Positions 45,970-58,023 are shown, numbered from the stretch's first letter. The stretch: DNA of 64,000 bases from Thalassia testudinum (GCA_037157565.1 JAZHRO010000024.1:11166501-11230500), one strand, 5' to 3'. Notes: a model not told the origin generated them from the sequence alone. Numbers and translations are program-made.

Positions 45970-46315
45970 CTGTAGGGTTATGTTTGGTTGTGGGTTAATA
46001 ATTATCCTTCGGTGAGTGTTAATTAAGATGAAGTAAGTTGAAGGGGTGGTGAAAGATATGACACACCGATTGATATATTATAAGTTATTTGTTAATGTGA
46101 TTAAAATATAGAGGGAGGATTATTATTTATTTTATTGAAAATTATAGCAAGTTGGATTAGATATAATGGATGAATTTATATGTTATTAAAAAAACTAATA
46201 AATTAACAAAATTTTTAAATCATGTGTGATTCATATTACTGTTCATTCATCATACATCAACCCTTACCACGTCAACTATCTGATAATTTTGTTTCACAAC
46301 CAAACAGGTAAACAA
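45970..46315. mobile_element. MITE-like element with GTTTGGTTGTG inverted ends
   Basis: The left end GTTTGGTTGTGGGTTAATAATTATC matches the reverse complement of the right end (GTTTGGTTGTGAAACAAAATTATC). AT-rich body. The exact edges and TSD are unclear. Confidence 0.55.
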
Positions 46316-46546
46316 TTAGGACACACTCGCAATGGTGGGGCGCACGGGGTCGCAAAAGCATACGACAAAGAAATCGATGACCGATGTGGCCGTGAGGCAA
46401 CACATGGGCATCAGCATCACACAGTGGCAAGGAGGGCATTACTTTCAATTTGGATAAGAAGCAAGGACAAAATGATAGAGTTTTTTCACATATTCCAGTA
46501 GAGACACAAACTCTTTGACAGAGCTTTCAACTCGAGAGGCACAGAT

Positions 46547-47465
46547 TTTTTTTTTTCTTCTTCTTCTTTTTCCGCAAGTGAACTTTTCATTCATGAACAG
46601 CCTTTTAAATTACATGGGAAATCTGGATAGTCCCAAGACCCTTGCAAATCACCACCTAAACAGAGCTTGGCCAATGCATGAGCCGCCTGGATGGCACCCC
46701 TATCTATATTTTTGCCAGAGTAAAACCACCATGAGATAGCAAGATTGAAGAATCTGGACTATGCTTTTTATCCTCCATGAAGGCTGTTGATGGGCAAGAA
46801 CCTGATTAACTGGATTGATGCGGCATCAGAAATAAATCAGCTTTTATGGCCAATTGAGGACCATGGTAAATTACCCACGCACAGTTTTGCCTCCTCGCTG
46901 CAGTTACATTTCAGCAAATGGGTTGAGGCAATAAGAGGATTTCCCCATTAACTTGATATCACCAATCGCTGCATCTACCAACACCTCTGGAAGATTATAA
47001 AATTCTGAGCAAAGAGTTTGCTGTGTCAAAGACTCTATGGCACGTTGCTGCGTCCAAGACCGTTTGTTGATTTCTAAGATGAAAATTTGCCATTATGAAA
47101 GCTCCTTCTATGACAGCAAAAAGGATCGGGAGAGTCTCCTTTGAACACCACGTTACATCGCTGTTAACCACAATGAATGCAGCAAATTGATAGAATACCA
47201 AACTTTTTGATCCACCACTAGAATTAAAAAGAGTATTCATACTGCTTGTATACTCCCACCATGTATCAACAGAATGTTCCATCCCGATTCCCCGATAAAA
47301 CCAAATAGCTCGCATGAACTCGCAGCCCCTTGCGAGGTGCTCCCAATCTTCCAGTTCGACGTAACAAAAAAGGACAAGATGGATCTAAACTTCGCATTAA
47401 TCATTTTGCAAGATGAGACAGCTGATGTAATTGCTTTCCATAAAAAAACCTTAGGGCCTAGCAAT
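46547..47465 (-). pseudogene. LINE 3' fragment (zinc-binding RT end, possibly RNase H)
   Basis: Minus-strand frames: PKVFLWKAITSAVSSCKMIN with QGAASSCE (47464-47237), then CEFMRAIWFYRGIG and DTWWEYTSSMN (47315 on), in the order of the plant LINE zinc-binding C-terminal region. A minus-strand poly-A with GAA runs at about 46547-46575 marks the 3' end. Truncated at its 5' end, probably on insertion. The RNase H part is tentative. Confidence 0.55.
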
Positions 47466-47474
47466 GAGGTTAAA

Positions 47475-47805
47475 GGAGTTTTTTCCTAACCTACGATTCT
47501 TTTGTTCAAGTTTTTTCCATCATCTCTACACAAACTCCTAGATAATTACTTCCCATCGTTACAATCAAATCACAAATAACATTTATTCTCACTCTCACCA
47601 TTAAAAAATACCTACTCCACCTTTCACTCTCACTTTTTTTAATATTAAATAAATACCCACTAACATTCACCACTTTCACTTCTACTATTAAATAAATATC
47701 CATTAATATTACATCAATCATTTTAACCCTCTCCTTAATCACCACCCAAACAAACACCCATATTTACTTATTCCATTTTAATCCATCCCCATATAACATT
47801 TATGG
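47475..47805. mobile_element. Second copy of the foldback MITE family of 37010-37656
   Basis: Shares CACAAACTCC, AATCAAATCACAA, ATTAAATAAATAYCCA and CACCACCCAAACAAACRCCCAT in the same order as 37060-37600, without the hAT-like insertion. Its left edge abuts the LINE fragment. Confidence 0.65.
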
Positions 47806-50800
47806 CTGCTTTGATGCGAATGTGCTGGATGCAAGGGCATCCCAGGATATTGGCAATCTACAGAGGATCTTATGCGTAAAAGTCTCCGAAATTATTGCCC
47901 GACAGATAAGCTAACGAGGTTGGAAGAGGACGTCCTATCTAACTCGACGTACCGCATTGCTGAAAGCCCGTGCTTCTGAGCTCATCCATTAAGTTGGAGC
48001 CAAATAAGCACAACGAAAGGCCACGAATGTGACATCCCATCCCCCACCATGGGACGCGGTTGACAGATCGCAGTCGGTAGGTGTCTCCTTTCCTTCGATC
48101 GGCGGATCTTTTTCAGAGCTTTTTCTGTGCTCGTGTTTTATTCGCCACGATTAATAATCTCATAAACGTCGTCGTTTCCTGGAATTCTACTGGTTTATTT
48201 CCATGCAATGCACCGGCAAATGTTCAAAAAGGGAAAAACTGCACGCTATCAAAAAAATTGCACGCTACATCACATCGAATGGCAGGGAGTAGAAAGACTC
48301 TTATGGTTGCCTTTTAATTTAGGGATGCATCGGTGATTTGATATGGATAATTTCCAGCATGCACTCCTTTGTATATTAAAGTATGCACGGGAACTCACAC
48401 GGGAACTCACCCCCCTTCTGTCAACGGAAATTGGATATCTACCTTAACATGCAAAGTGATTTCCAAGAATCACCATCCTATCACTTAAGGGTTAGTTTAT
48501 TTGAAGAATTAAGGGAGTAATATTAAGAAACTTAAAATTGATGTTAACTTCTAATTTTATTTATTTGTTAAGTGATGTTAACATCAATTTCTGTTTACTT
48601 AAATTGATGTTAAATTAAAATATTAACCTTTATAATATTTAATTATTAATTGTGTTAATAATTTAAATCAGAGATTACGAATACAACAAAATAGTGAAAC
48701 TTAAATATAGCTTTACCTAACGCCAATAACAATTGACGTTAAACAAAAGATGGTTATTCGAGGCTTAATCCCTAAAAAAAAAAACGTTAACCCTTTACAT
48801 AAATTAACCTTAAAAAAAATCAACGTAAATATAAAAGTACCACGGACTCCAAACTGCAGACGGCATCCCTTATCGGGGAATAGCACAACACAACTTATTT
48901 TAAAATTAATTTTCTCTAGAAAAATTACATACAAAACTGATGGGGGTAAGGGAGAATTACGTCCACCAGAAAGCAATCTATGCAGTTCAAGCAAGTGCAA
49001 ATTGGCACAAAGACCACAAAGTAAGGAAAGCTCATGGTGTTGGATGCAAACATCTCACCAATATCTTGGGCAAATCAATTGAAACTAATTGGCTAACTTG
49101 CCTTCCATAGGCACCTAGAGCGACTCGGTCGCCTGCCCATCTAATGCTCAGGCGACAGGAGATCGTCTAGAAGACTAAGGCAAGATAACCCACCACCGTA
49201 CATAATACCACCTAAGAAGGGTTATTCATAGCATGAGGATCAAGGCAACGACTTAGAAGGTGAAGTGATACATGAGTCAATTGTACTCAACGATGAGCAA
49301 ATAATTATTAAGTAGTCCTACTTAAATCTAAAATCCCCACTAAAGAGGGATTCATGTGTCCAAAAAGGAAACTAATCACCTTTGATTGTACTTAAAATAA
49401 TTATTAGTTCATAATTGAAAGTTAAATCTATTTATCAAATATACACCATTACAACAAAACTGACTCATTAAACTCCAACATTTTTCTCTTTGTTCGCGTT
49501 ACTGAAATGTTTATTTTCCCCTACTTTGAATTGATCATTGATCTCAATCATTAACCTTCAAATATAGATATATTGTGACTTTTACCAAGACAAATAAAAG
49601 ATGAAAAGCCACATTAAGGAATTTTTGGATTACAATATTTTCCATTTTATTTAACACTCTGAAGTGATTATTTTACAAATAATCCAATGGTAATTAGGTA
49701 ACCGTCACTTTTTTTCTTTTTTGAAACTCCGAAATGATTATCTATGCTCTAACAATACATGGATAACAACACTTTCCATTTTTTCCTATTTTTGACACAC
49801 TTCCTTTTAGTAATATATATTACAAAGAATTTTCAACAAATAAGTTGAAATTGCCTTTAATTTACATGTTATTTATCCTACGTACACTTCAAAATTGGAT
49901 CTATATCTCTAGAAGATATTTTAAATAGTAACTCATTATTACGTTCTCTTAATATTAAAGTCAATGCGCTTGCAATTAATTTGATTGTGCTATCTGATTA
50001 AATTTATTGTTTTGTAATGTGTATATTTATTTGTAAGATGAATATAATATTTTGACAGAGTTGATTAACGACTACATTGATATTTATTTGTTGCATGTAT
50101 TTCCAAGCAAAAGATGTGGCTTACACTAGTTATTAATTAAAATACAACATAAGAAGCATCTAAATTATTATTTTTATAAAGATATTTGTAAGTCCATTAA
50201 AGCGAGGTTTCATATAACCGATGTCACATCAATAAGTTGAAATGAGAAATATTGTCGATATCTAATAATTTTACATAAATAACTCAAAATGACTTAAAAG
50301 TGACTTTAAATGTTATAAATTTTATGAAATTATGATATTAATAACTATTAAGTAAAACATAATATAAATGTGAGTTAATTGAAGAAATCTACTTGAAGAT
50401 AAAAATTTAAATTATAGATTAATTCATTATTTGACTAATAGGATAAGTAGAAAATCTTAATCTATTCAATAATCAGAGAAATATTATTAATAACATTTGG
50501 AATGAACAATAATATTATGATTTTAAAATGAGATTTAGAATCAAAAATTTATGATAAAATTGAAGATTATTTTGTTAGTTGACTAATATAATAGGTAGAG
50601 AACATTAATCTATCCAATAAATGAAAAGATCAAACTTGGAATGAACAATAACACATGTTTAAGGTTGAGATTAAGACTAAAAAAGTTTAAAAAAAATCAC
50701 AAAAGAAACTTTATATAAAAGTTAACAACTTTAGAAACTTAGAGCATAAATAAAATTATTATTTTAACGAAAGATTTAAGTTGAAATGAGACATTTAAGC

Positions 50801-51199
50801 TTCCACTATGAGCAAAGCGGACAATGGTGTAAAGGCTCAATTATTTTATCGTCAAATCAATCTAGATATTTTGGCTTAATTAAGATATCTTCATTCCATA
50901 ATTTTGCCTTGACAATGGAAATTTGTTTGGCCTTTAATAAGTATTAAAGGCAATAGCTAACTCAAACTCAAGCCAAGGTTCTATTTCAGTAAAAACTTGG
51001 TTGGGAACCAATTACCTCTTATTTTAAGGCATATAAGGGCTATTTAGTAATTATAATATTTTTAGGGCTTAAATCTTAACTCACATTAAACTCCCCACCC
51101 CCATCTCCCCTCCCCTCCCTTAAGCATTACGAGCACCGATTAAAACCCCCACCTCCACCCCCTCCTCCCTTTACACATCCTCCACTTCTCCTCCACCAG
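47806..51199. other. AT-rich intergenic sequence
   Basis: No gene recognised. A diverged tandem duplication of about 148 bp is visible at roughly 50430-50690 (GACTAATA...AATCTATYCAATAA...TTGGAATGAACAATAA twice). A patch at 49105-49170 has CGACTCGGTCGCC-type words. The last 100 bp are C-rich. Confidence 0.45.
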
Positions 51200-51894
51200 T
51201 GGGGATGCAAATGGATCGGATTTGGATTGGATTTGACTAAATTTATATCAAAATTTATACATATATCATATCCATTTACCTATCAGGTACAAAAATTTAA
51301 ACATATACCCATACACATCTACCTATTGGATACCCATTTATAAATTGATATTACAATCAAATTGTGTCAAATTAGAGGCAAAGAAGAGGAAAAATCTACA
51401 ACAAAATTCATTAATTATTTATTTTTAGCAAGCTCTCAACATAGGAACTCGAGTTACTCTAATTTTATTGATCTCCACTAAAATTATTATAAAAAGAGCC
51501 TTTTAAGAGGAATACATCAAAAATAAAAATACAAAAAATACAAAGAAAGACTAAATACAAGTACCTTTCAAACAAAAAATCTTCATTTCTAAAATAAATG
51601 TTTAATGGAGCTTCAGAAACATTCTTAACCTCCAAAATCATGGAAGGAAGCATGAAGAAAATTAAGGTTGGGGAAATGAGGGACTTAGGGTTGAACTGAT
51701 ATATATCTCGAGTAAATCGGGATTTTATTCGGTTATTCGAGTAGGATAATCGGGTATAGATTCATACCTATACCCATACCCATACTCAAATCTAGTCATA
51801 TTTTTTAGATAAAACCTATATCCAAACCCGATCGAATTCGGGTCGAGTTTTACCCATTCTTTTCGGGTTGGATTTATCGAAACTTACATCCCTA
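51200..51894. mobile_element. Non-autonomous hAT-like element (695 bp), GGGATGCAAATGG type
   Basis: Termini TGGGGATGCAAATGGATCGG and ...AACTTACATCCCTA are imperfect inverted repeats. TSD TCCACCAG (51192-51199) versus TCCACTAG (51895-51902), 7 of 8. The interior repeats short GGGTA/ATACCCATAC words. Distinct family from the CAAGGTTTTAAAT elements. Confidence 0.78.
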
Positions 51895-51902
51895 TCCACT
51901 AG

Positions 51903-52378
51903 CCTATCGTCACCTCCCCTTCCTCCTCCCATCTCCAAGGGAAGAAGGAGCCGTTGGGGTCCCCGATTTCAAGGGGGTATTGAAGGAGAAGACAAGAGGG
52001 GAAAGAGGGTTCTTGCTGTTAGAATTTTAAAGTTGCTACATAGCCTTGAAGCTGAGGGAAAGAGGAGAAGGAGCATGAGAAGAGGAAGGAAGGGAGGCTC
52101 GATGACTACAGCTCCATTGTCACCAACTTCCTCCATCGGCCAAGGGTGAAAGGTAGGGACTCTTCATCTCTTGGTGAAATCTTTCTCTTGATGACCCAAT
52201 GATATGGTTTGGTTGAGGATTCGATGGAGTATTGTTGAAAAAAATATTTTAGATTCATTTAGAAGATTTGGATTTTAGTTTTTGCTTGAGAGTCTGTTGG
52301 ATGTTTGAGAAGTGTTGTGATTTTGGGTTTTCATGGTGGAATTTGTGGGTATTTTGGATTATTGGTTAGGATGCTTCC
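51903..52378. other. GA/CT-rich stretch, possible gene remnant
   Basis: With the hAT-like element removed, C-rich 51100-51199 joins 51903-52150, which has an open plus frame (93 aa from 51868, partly inside the element). It has the look of a 5' UTR or first exon, but no motif or splice partner is visible. Confidence 0.25.
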
Positions 52379-53091
52379 TTGTTACGATATGATCCGACTC
52401 TACATGGAAATCGGGTCGAACTGCGTCACCTATCCTAAGACTCAGTCGTCCAACGAGAAATGACCAAATCATACAATTATCACACATGCATCATAGCAAG
52501 GAAACAACTAATGGAAGGAAAAGACAGAAAAAGATACATGCACTAGCATTCATTTCAAGAACGAAACTGTGTTATACCATAGCCATCACAAAAAAAAAAA
52601 GTATGAGTAAACGGAAACTAATGATTCTGAACTAAAATACTCACTATAGTAGGGAAAAGAATCGAGCTACAGCACAATAAAAGAAAACAGAACAACTAAG
52701 GCTGGGCTTGGCTGAGCCTATCTCCCTCTACAGCCGGTGGAGCTAGCTGCTCAGTCTCCTGATTTGACTATAAATAATAAACGTCAGCAACGCTGAGTAG
52801 AGTTGTAGGAGGACAATATACGAAGCACAAAGACAAGAATATAGACTGTAAGAAAAAGTGACAAAACTGCATACTTTTAATGTAATTTTTACGGGTCAAT
52901 TAAATACTTGTTATTTGATTTCCAAAAATTCTAGCACAGGATCATTCTCTCTTATTTCACATGTTCCTAGTGGAACGATCCTGTCTCAGTATACCTGTGA
53001 TGCAGGACGCACACGTGGCACTCTCCTGGTCGAGAGAGCACCTCGTGCCTGTTCTACACCCAGATTACCACCCTGGGGTCATAGTCGCAGC
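52379..53091. repeat. Possible LTR fragment, cut by the SIRE-like insertion
   Basis: TGTTACGATATGATCCGAC at 52382 looks like an LTR start, and 52730-53090 has a mixed, GC-richer leader-like character. No second copy or primer site is in the window. The young Copia element inserted at its right edge (flank GCAGC at 53087-53091). Confidence 0.3.
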
Positions 53092-53432
53092 TGTTACTTC
53101 AACTACTCATATATAATATTTTGATGATTTTACAAAATGTAGAAAATGAAATAATAAATAAAGCGTAGCATATTGTTTTCTCTCTATAATAACATATTTG
53201 CAGGATTTCAAAAAGCTTTCCAAGACGGGACATTAAAAGCGTGAAGACGAGTAGCATAAGTATTAGGTCTTAGGTTTTTTTTCATGTAAACTTTCAAAGG
53301 TTGTAATTTTCATCTTATTTGAGTCTAGAAATATTGTAAAGAGCCCCCAAACATAACCTATAAATAGCTAACTTAGGCTCTCTACACTTAGGATAAATTA
53401 GAAACAAAAACCCAACACTTATACTTTTATCA

Positions 53433-54030
53433 GACGTCCATGAAAAAGTCCAGACGTCTGATTTTCCAGCATAAGACGTCTGACATGTGTATCAGACGTC
53501 TAATTTCAAATATTTCTGCCTTTGTTCATCTCCTCATAAACATCAGTCGAAGGACTTCACTTTCAGACGTCGATAACCGTGCACAGACGTCTGATTCTTT
53601 ACCCAGACGTCCTCATACTAACCGTTAGACTTTTTGTCGGCAAAAATAATTTCCAGACGTCTTGACACACTTCCAGACGTCTGCCTTTGAACCGTTGGCC
53701 ATGATTTTCTGTGCGTATCTCTCTACGGCCACATAATCTTTTGGCAGAAGTAGCAAGGAAGAGTATTTAGGTTTCCAGACGTCTGTTAATGTCCTCAGAC
53801 GTCCATAACGACGTCTGATCCTCTAAACCTAGAACCCTGTTTGGATCCGATGATAACAGGAACGAATGCACCATTCATTAGACGTCCAATGAAATAATCA
53901 GACGTCTTATGACATAATATCAGACGTCCTTCTTTCGATCCAATAGAGTCAGTTAAGGATGTCCTGCAATATTAGACGACCGGAGTAAAAATCAGACGTC
54001 CTATAAGACGTCTGATACTATAATTAGACG
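53433..54030. promoter_or_regulatory. Array of 18 GACGTC palindromes in the LTR
   Basis: Eighteen exact GACGTC hexamers, most as CAGACGTCTG or TCAGACGTCTGA (self-complementary), in about 600 bp. About 0.15 would be expected by chance in random sequence. GACGTC is the C-box, an ACGT-core site of plant bZIP factors. The array lies in U3, upstream of the TATA box at 54155. The 3' LTR repeats it (62847-63450) with one word changed to GACGCC. Confidence 0.9.
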
Positions 54031-54154
54031 TCTGATGTTGCTGTCAGAATCATCATTGCCCTGATTTTGTGTGGATTTCGTCCTAAACTCTTGGGATTTG
54101 TCTCCAACGGCTAGAAGAGCTCTCCCAAGTGTTCTTGAAGGTTCCAAACTTGCC

Positions 54155-54163
54155 TATAAATAG
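54155..54163 (+). promoter_or_regulatory. TATA box of the SIRE-like LTR
   Basis: TATAAATAG, downstream of the palindrome array. A second TATAAATAG at 53359-53367 lies upstream of the array. The solo LTR at 18500-20139 has the corresponding box at the downstream position, which favours this one as the main promoter. Confidence 0.65.
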
Positions 54164-54708
54164 ACTACAACTCTTCTTTGGCAAAACACACCTCTTGAGA
54201 TACAATTCCATTAGAAAAATCTCTTGCTCATTACTCTAAGCTCCATCTTGCCCTTGTGCTGTGCTAATACTCTGATCAAAGGGCAAATCCATACTCCCGG
54301 CTCGCTCCGTTCTGCAAATCATCAGGGAGTTCTTTTCATGCTTAGTAGATAAGAAAGCAACTAAATTATTGGGGTGCTCTATAGGTGTTATTTTTACTTG
54401 TTAATTTCTGTATTTTGGGTATCCGGCCTGTCGGGTCCCCGTCTCTTCATTTTGAAGAGAGAAACCTTCGTTTAGGGATCGGAGGTGGGAATTGTAATTG
54501 AGGTACACTACCCTCGTTTAAGTAGTGTGGTTAGTGGATTGATCACCTTGTGATCGAAAATCCTAAGTCAAGAGATTGGCTTAGGTGGTGGTTTTCACCC
54601 ATCTTGGGTTTCCACCTAAAAATAATTGAGTATATTGTGTGATTGAATTTGTTGTATTACAATACTCTATAATTTCACTATTCACCCCCCCTCTAGTGCA
54701 ATTTCATT

Positions 54709-54720
54709 TGGTATCAGAGC
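54709..54720 (+). other. Primer-binding site (initiator Met tRNA)
   Basis: TGGTATCAGAGC, complementary to the 3' end of plant initiator tRNA-Met, two bases after the LTR end. It primes minus-strand DNA synthesis. Confidence 0.93.
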
Positions 54721-54761
54721 AGGTTTTCCGCCTACAGGAGTAACATCCGCGGAAAGATCAC

Positions 54762-56741
54762 ATGGAGGGGAAGGCCATTTCCACAAGCAGATTGGAGGGG
54801 CAATCCACCACTCGACCACCACTCTTCGAAGGAACCAACTACACTTACTGGAAGCTGAGAATGAAGATGTGGCTTCAAGCCAACGATTTCTCCATTTGGG
54901 AGAAATGCGAATCCGCATACGTCATTCCCGAGAAACCAGAAACTGGTTACACAGTGGAGCAAATCCATCACCTTGGACTGAATGCCAAGGCAATGAACTC
55001 ACTCTACTGCGCTCTCAGCTCGGAGGAATTCAACCGCATCAGCCAATGCGAAACCGCCCACGAGATCTGGAGAACCTTGGAGGTTACTCACGAAGGTACA
55101 TCTAAAGTTAAATCCTCAAAGATAAACTTGTTATCGCAGGAATTCGAAACTTTCTCTATGAAGGAGAATGAAAGACTTGGGGACATGTACACTCGATTCA
55201 CGTTAATCGTGAATAACCTCAAGTCTTTGGGAAAGACATTTATAAAGGGGGAGCTTCAAGGGAAACTCCTTCGCTCCCTTGGACCCGAGTGGGAGCAAAA
55301 GGTAACGGCAATAGAAGAAGCCAACCAAGTAGAGGATCTAGACATGGAAAATCTACTTGGGAATCTCATGGCTTACGAATCAAAAATGGAGCAAAAGAAG
55401 AAGTCAATCTCATCGGAGCCAAAGAAGAAGACCTTAGCCTTCAAAGCTACTTCAGATAATGAGGTAAGTACCGATGATGAAGAATTTGTTTTATTAGCTA
55501 AAAAGTTTAAAAAGTTTCTCAGAAATAGAAGAGAGATCAAGGGAAGGAAAAAAGAAGAAGACCCTCTAATTTGCTATAATTGCAAAAAGAGAGGTCACAT
55601 AAGGAAAGATTGTCCCTTACTCAAAAGGGATGATGAGAAGAAACCCAAGAAGATCTCCAAACCGAAAGGATTCAAGAAGAAGGCGTTTCAAGCAACGTGG
55701 GATGACTCCACCTCCGAGGAAGAAGAGGAGGAGGAAACAAATGAAGAAACGGCATGCTTGGGACTAATGGCAACAAATGATGGTTCCGAGTCTGAATCTG
55801 AGGAACCTGAGGTAAACCCCTACTCTTTAGATGAATTACAAGATGCCTTTGATTCATTATATATAGATCTTAAGAAAACTAAAACCCAAAGCAAGGCTTT
55901 AAAAGAAGAAAAGTTAGAAAATAAGAGATTAATCAATGATCTTGAAGAAAAGAATCTAATTCTTATAAAAGAAACCACTGCTTTAAATATGCAAATAAGA
56001 AATCTAATGATTGAGAAAGAGTCATTAACAAATGATTTGTATATAGCAATGAGCGAACAAAAATTTTTAGATAGAGAAGAATTACTCGACAAAATCCATG
56101 TGCTTGAAAAATCAAACTCTTTTAAAAAGGATGAAAATGGCTTACTTAGAGTAGAGATTAGGGCATTAGAAGATAAACTAGATATAATGAAAATAGAGAT
56201 AAATCATCTCAAAGAAAAGTCAAACCAACTTCTTGAGGACCTAGCCAAATTTACAAAGGGGAAAGATAACTTGGACAAACTCATTGCCCATCAAAAACCT
56301 TCCTCAAGTAAATTTGGATTAGGCTTTTATGAGCCTAGCCAAAGTGAGCCGAAAAAGGACCCTCCTCTAAAGGAGACCACTAACAAATACGAATCCACTT
56401 TACAATGGATACCGAAAAGACAACTCTCACTTTGTTTTGTAGGGATGAAAGGACATCATAATGTCAAAAATTGGATATACAAAATGAAGGATGGACGACT
56501 CAAATTAGAAAGACCTATAGAAACACCAAGTCACCATCGAAGATCCTTTGTAGGAGGAAGAAGGTCTACAAGGAGGAAGACAAGGAGACCACCACCACCA
56601 AGGAGGCCGATGGGTGATGGACTCCGGATGCTCCAAACATATGACAGGAGACAAGCGCCTATTTTTGGACCTCCAACCTACGGATGGAGGAACAGTTACA
56701 TTTGGCAACAACCACAAGGGCCATATTATTGGCCTTGGTAA
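54762..56741 (+). CDS. Gag polyprotein (open frame of 659 codons)
   Basis: Capsid/nucleocapsid precursor that packages the element's RNA. Residues about 15-220 form the UBN2/retrotran_gag_2 type gag core (PPLFEGTNYTYWKLRMKMWL, AHEIWRTLEVTHEGTSKVK). A CCHC zinc knuckle CYNCKKRGHIRKDCP is at about residues 271-285 (55571-55615). Acidic stretches follow, then a long coiled-coil region at about residues 350-520. A second, incomplete knuckle-like segment (CFVGMKGHHNVKN) is near 56430-56475. The frame then runs on out of register with pol: the last ~60 codons (from about 56540) overlap protease in another frame and are not gag-like. It has no premature stop up to there. Confidence 0.93.
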   Translation: MEGKAISTSRLEGQSTTRPPLFEGTNYTYWKLRMKMWLQANDFSIWEKCESAYVIPEKPETGYTVEQIHHLGLNAKAMNSLYCALSSEEFNRISQCETAHEIWRTLEVTHEGTSKVKSSKINLLSQEFETFSMKENERLGDMYTRFTLIVNNLKSLGKTFIKGELQGKLLRSLGPEWEQKVTAIEEANQVEDLDMENLLGNLMAYESKMEQKKKSISSEPKKKTLAFKATSDNEVSTDDEEFVLLAKKFKKFLRNRREIKGRKKEEDPLICYNCKKRGHIRKDCPLLKRDDEKKPKKISKPKGFKKKAFQATWDDSTSEEEEEEETNEETACLGLMATNDGSESESEEPEVNPYSLDELQDAFDSLYIDLKKTKTQSKALKEEKLENKRLINDLEEKNLILIKETTALNMQIRNLMIEKESLTNDLYIAMSEQKFLDREELLDKIHVLEKSNSFKKDENGLLRVEIRALEDKLDIMKIEINHLKEKSNQLLEDLAKFTKGKDNLDKLIAHQKPSSSKFGLGFYEPSQSEPKKDPPLKETTNKYESTLQWIPKRQLSLCFVGMKGHHNVKNWIYKMKDGRLKLERPIETPSHHRRSFVGGRRSTRRKTRRPPPPRRPMGDGLRMLQTYDRRQAPIFGPPTYGWRNSYIWQQPQGPYYWPW

Positions 56742-58020
56742 AATAGGTAACCCTCTCTCTCCCATCTCAAATGTTTCTCTAGTTAAAGGACTAAAACATA
56801 ATCTTTTAAGTGTAAGTCAAATATGTGATAAGGGTTTTAAAGTAGTGTTTACTTCTAAAATGTTTGAAATTATTCATGCATTAACCAATGAAACCCTTCT
56901 TAAGGGAACTAGATTTAAAGACATCTATGTCGTAGAATTTGATAAAAATGACACTTATGAATGTCTTGTAGCAAATGATGAGTTAAGTATATGGCATAAA
57001 AGACTAGGACATGTTCATATGAAGCTGGTTCAAAAATTAGCTAAACATGAACTAGTCCGAGGTCTTCCTAAAAGAAAATTTTTAAATGAGCTTATTTGTG
57101 ATTCATGTAAATTAGGTAAGATTATAAAATATAGTTTTAAAAGCAAAGAAGTAATATCAACATCAAAACCTTTAGAACTACTTCACCTAGATCTGTTTGG
57201 ACCAACAAAATATGAGAGCCTCAGTGGATGCAAATATTGCCTTGTAATTGTAGATGATTTTTCGAGGTTTTCATGGGTCTCCTTCTTGAGATCTAAAGAA
57301 GGAGTGTTTTCCGTCTTTTCTATTTTTTGTAGAAAAATTCAAACTGAAAAAGGCTACCAAATCACTCGTATCCGTAGTGATCATGGGGGCGAGTTTGAAA
57401 ATTCCTTGTTTGATGATTTTTGTCAAGAGCATGGTATTGCTCATGAGTTCTCTTTTCCTCGAACACCTCAACAAAATGGGGTGGTTGAGAGAAAAAATCG
57501 TACTCTTCAAGAGTGTGCTCGAACATTGCTCATAGACTCGGGGTTACCGAAGTACTTTTGGGCTGAGGCGGTTAACACGGCTTGTTACGTGTTAAATCGC
57601 ACCTTAATTCGATCCGGATTGCGAAAAACTTGTTTTGAACTATACTATGGGAAAATACCCAAAATTAGTTATTTTAAAGTTTTTGGATGTCGATGTTTTG
57701 TCTTGAATACCCGCTCTAATTTAGATAAATTTGATGCCAAATGTGAAGAAGCCATCTTTATTGGTTACTCCTCACGTAGTAAGGCATACCGGGTTTTTAA
57801 CAAGACCACATTAATAGTGGAGGAAACCCTTCATGTCTCCTTCGATGAATCTCCTCATTCCTCCATTGACCGAGTCAATATGGATGATGAAGATGATTCT
57901 TCTATTGATGTGTCTAACATTCCAAACTCCAATATCCATAATCTTCCAAAAGATTGGATATATCAAAGGGATCATCCCGAAAGTCAAGTCATTGGAAGTG
58001 TTTCTGATGGCGTTAAAACC
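56614..58020 (+). CDS. Pol, N-terminal part: protease and integrase
   Basis: The frame is shifted relative to gag. The change lies somewhere between about 56480 and 56610, and no ATG initiates it, so pol would be made only by frameshifting unless this is a mutation. Protease: MDSGCSKHMTGD (56617 on), with the catalytic DSG. Pre-integrase: IWHKRLGHVHMKL with a CDSCKLGK zinc pair (56987-57125). Integrase core with D at 57190 (HLDLFG), D at 57379 (RSDHGGEF) and E at 57487 (NGVVERKN); the last two are 35 residues apart, the expected D,D(35)E spacing. The frame ends at an in-frame TGA (58021-58023). Confidence 0.93.
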
Positions 58021-58023
58021 TGA
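58021..58023 (+). other. In-frame TGA splitting pol
   Basis: The same frame continues open from this TGA to 59604. A single C-to-T change in a CpG is the simplest origin, because an arginine is usual at this linker position in the family. Readthrough is the alternative. Confidence 0.85.

Larger units (their letters stand above)
53092..54706 (+). repeat. 5' LTR of the SIRE-like element (1615 bp)
   Basis: Starts TGTTACTTC and ends GCAATTTCA, two bases before the primer site. Contains a GACGTC array (53433-54030), TATAAATAG boxes at 53359-53367 and 54155-54163, and a CT-rich 3' end. Confidence 0.95.

Noticed and set aside
49105..49170. CGACTCGGTCGCC-type words as a further palindrome array
   Set aside because: Only a few copies, no LTR-like edges; too little to separate from chance or a small MITE scrap.
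53433..54030. Regular repeats that might be a CRISPR array
   Set aside because: Repeats are only 6-12 bp and palindromic, spacing is irregular (about 15-90 bp), and the context is a plant LTR.
54709..54720. tRNA-like sequence TGGTATCAGAGC
   Set aside because: Only the 12-nt primer-binding complement is present; no tRNA gene can be folded there.
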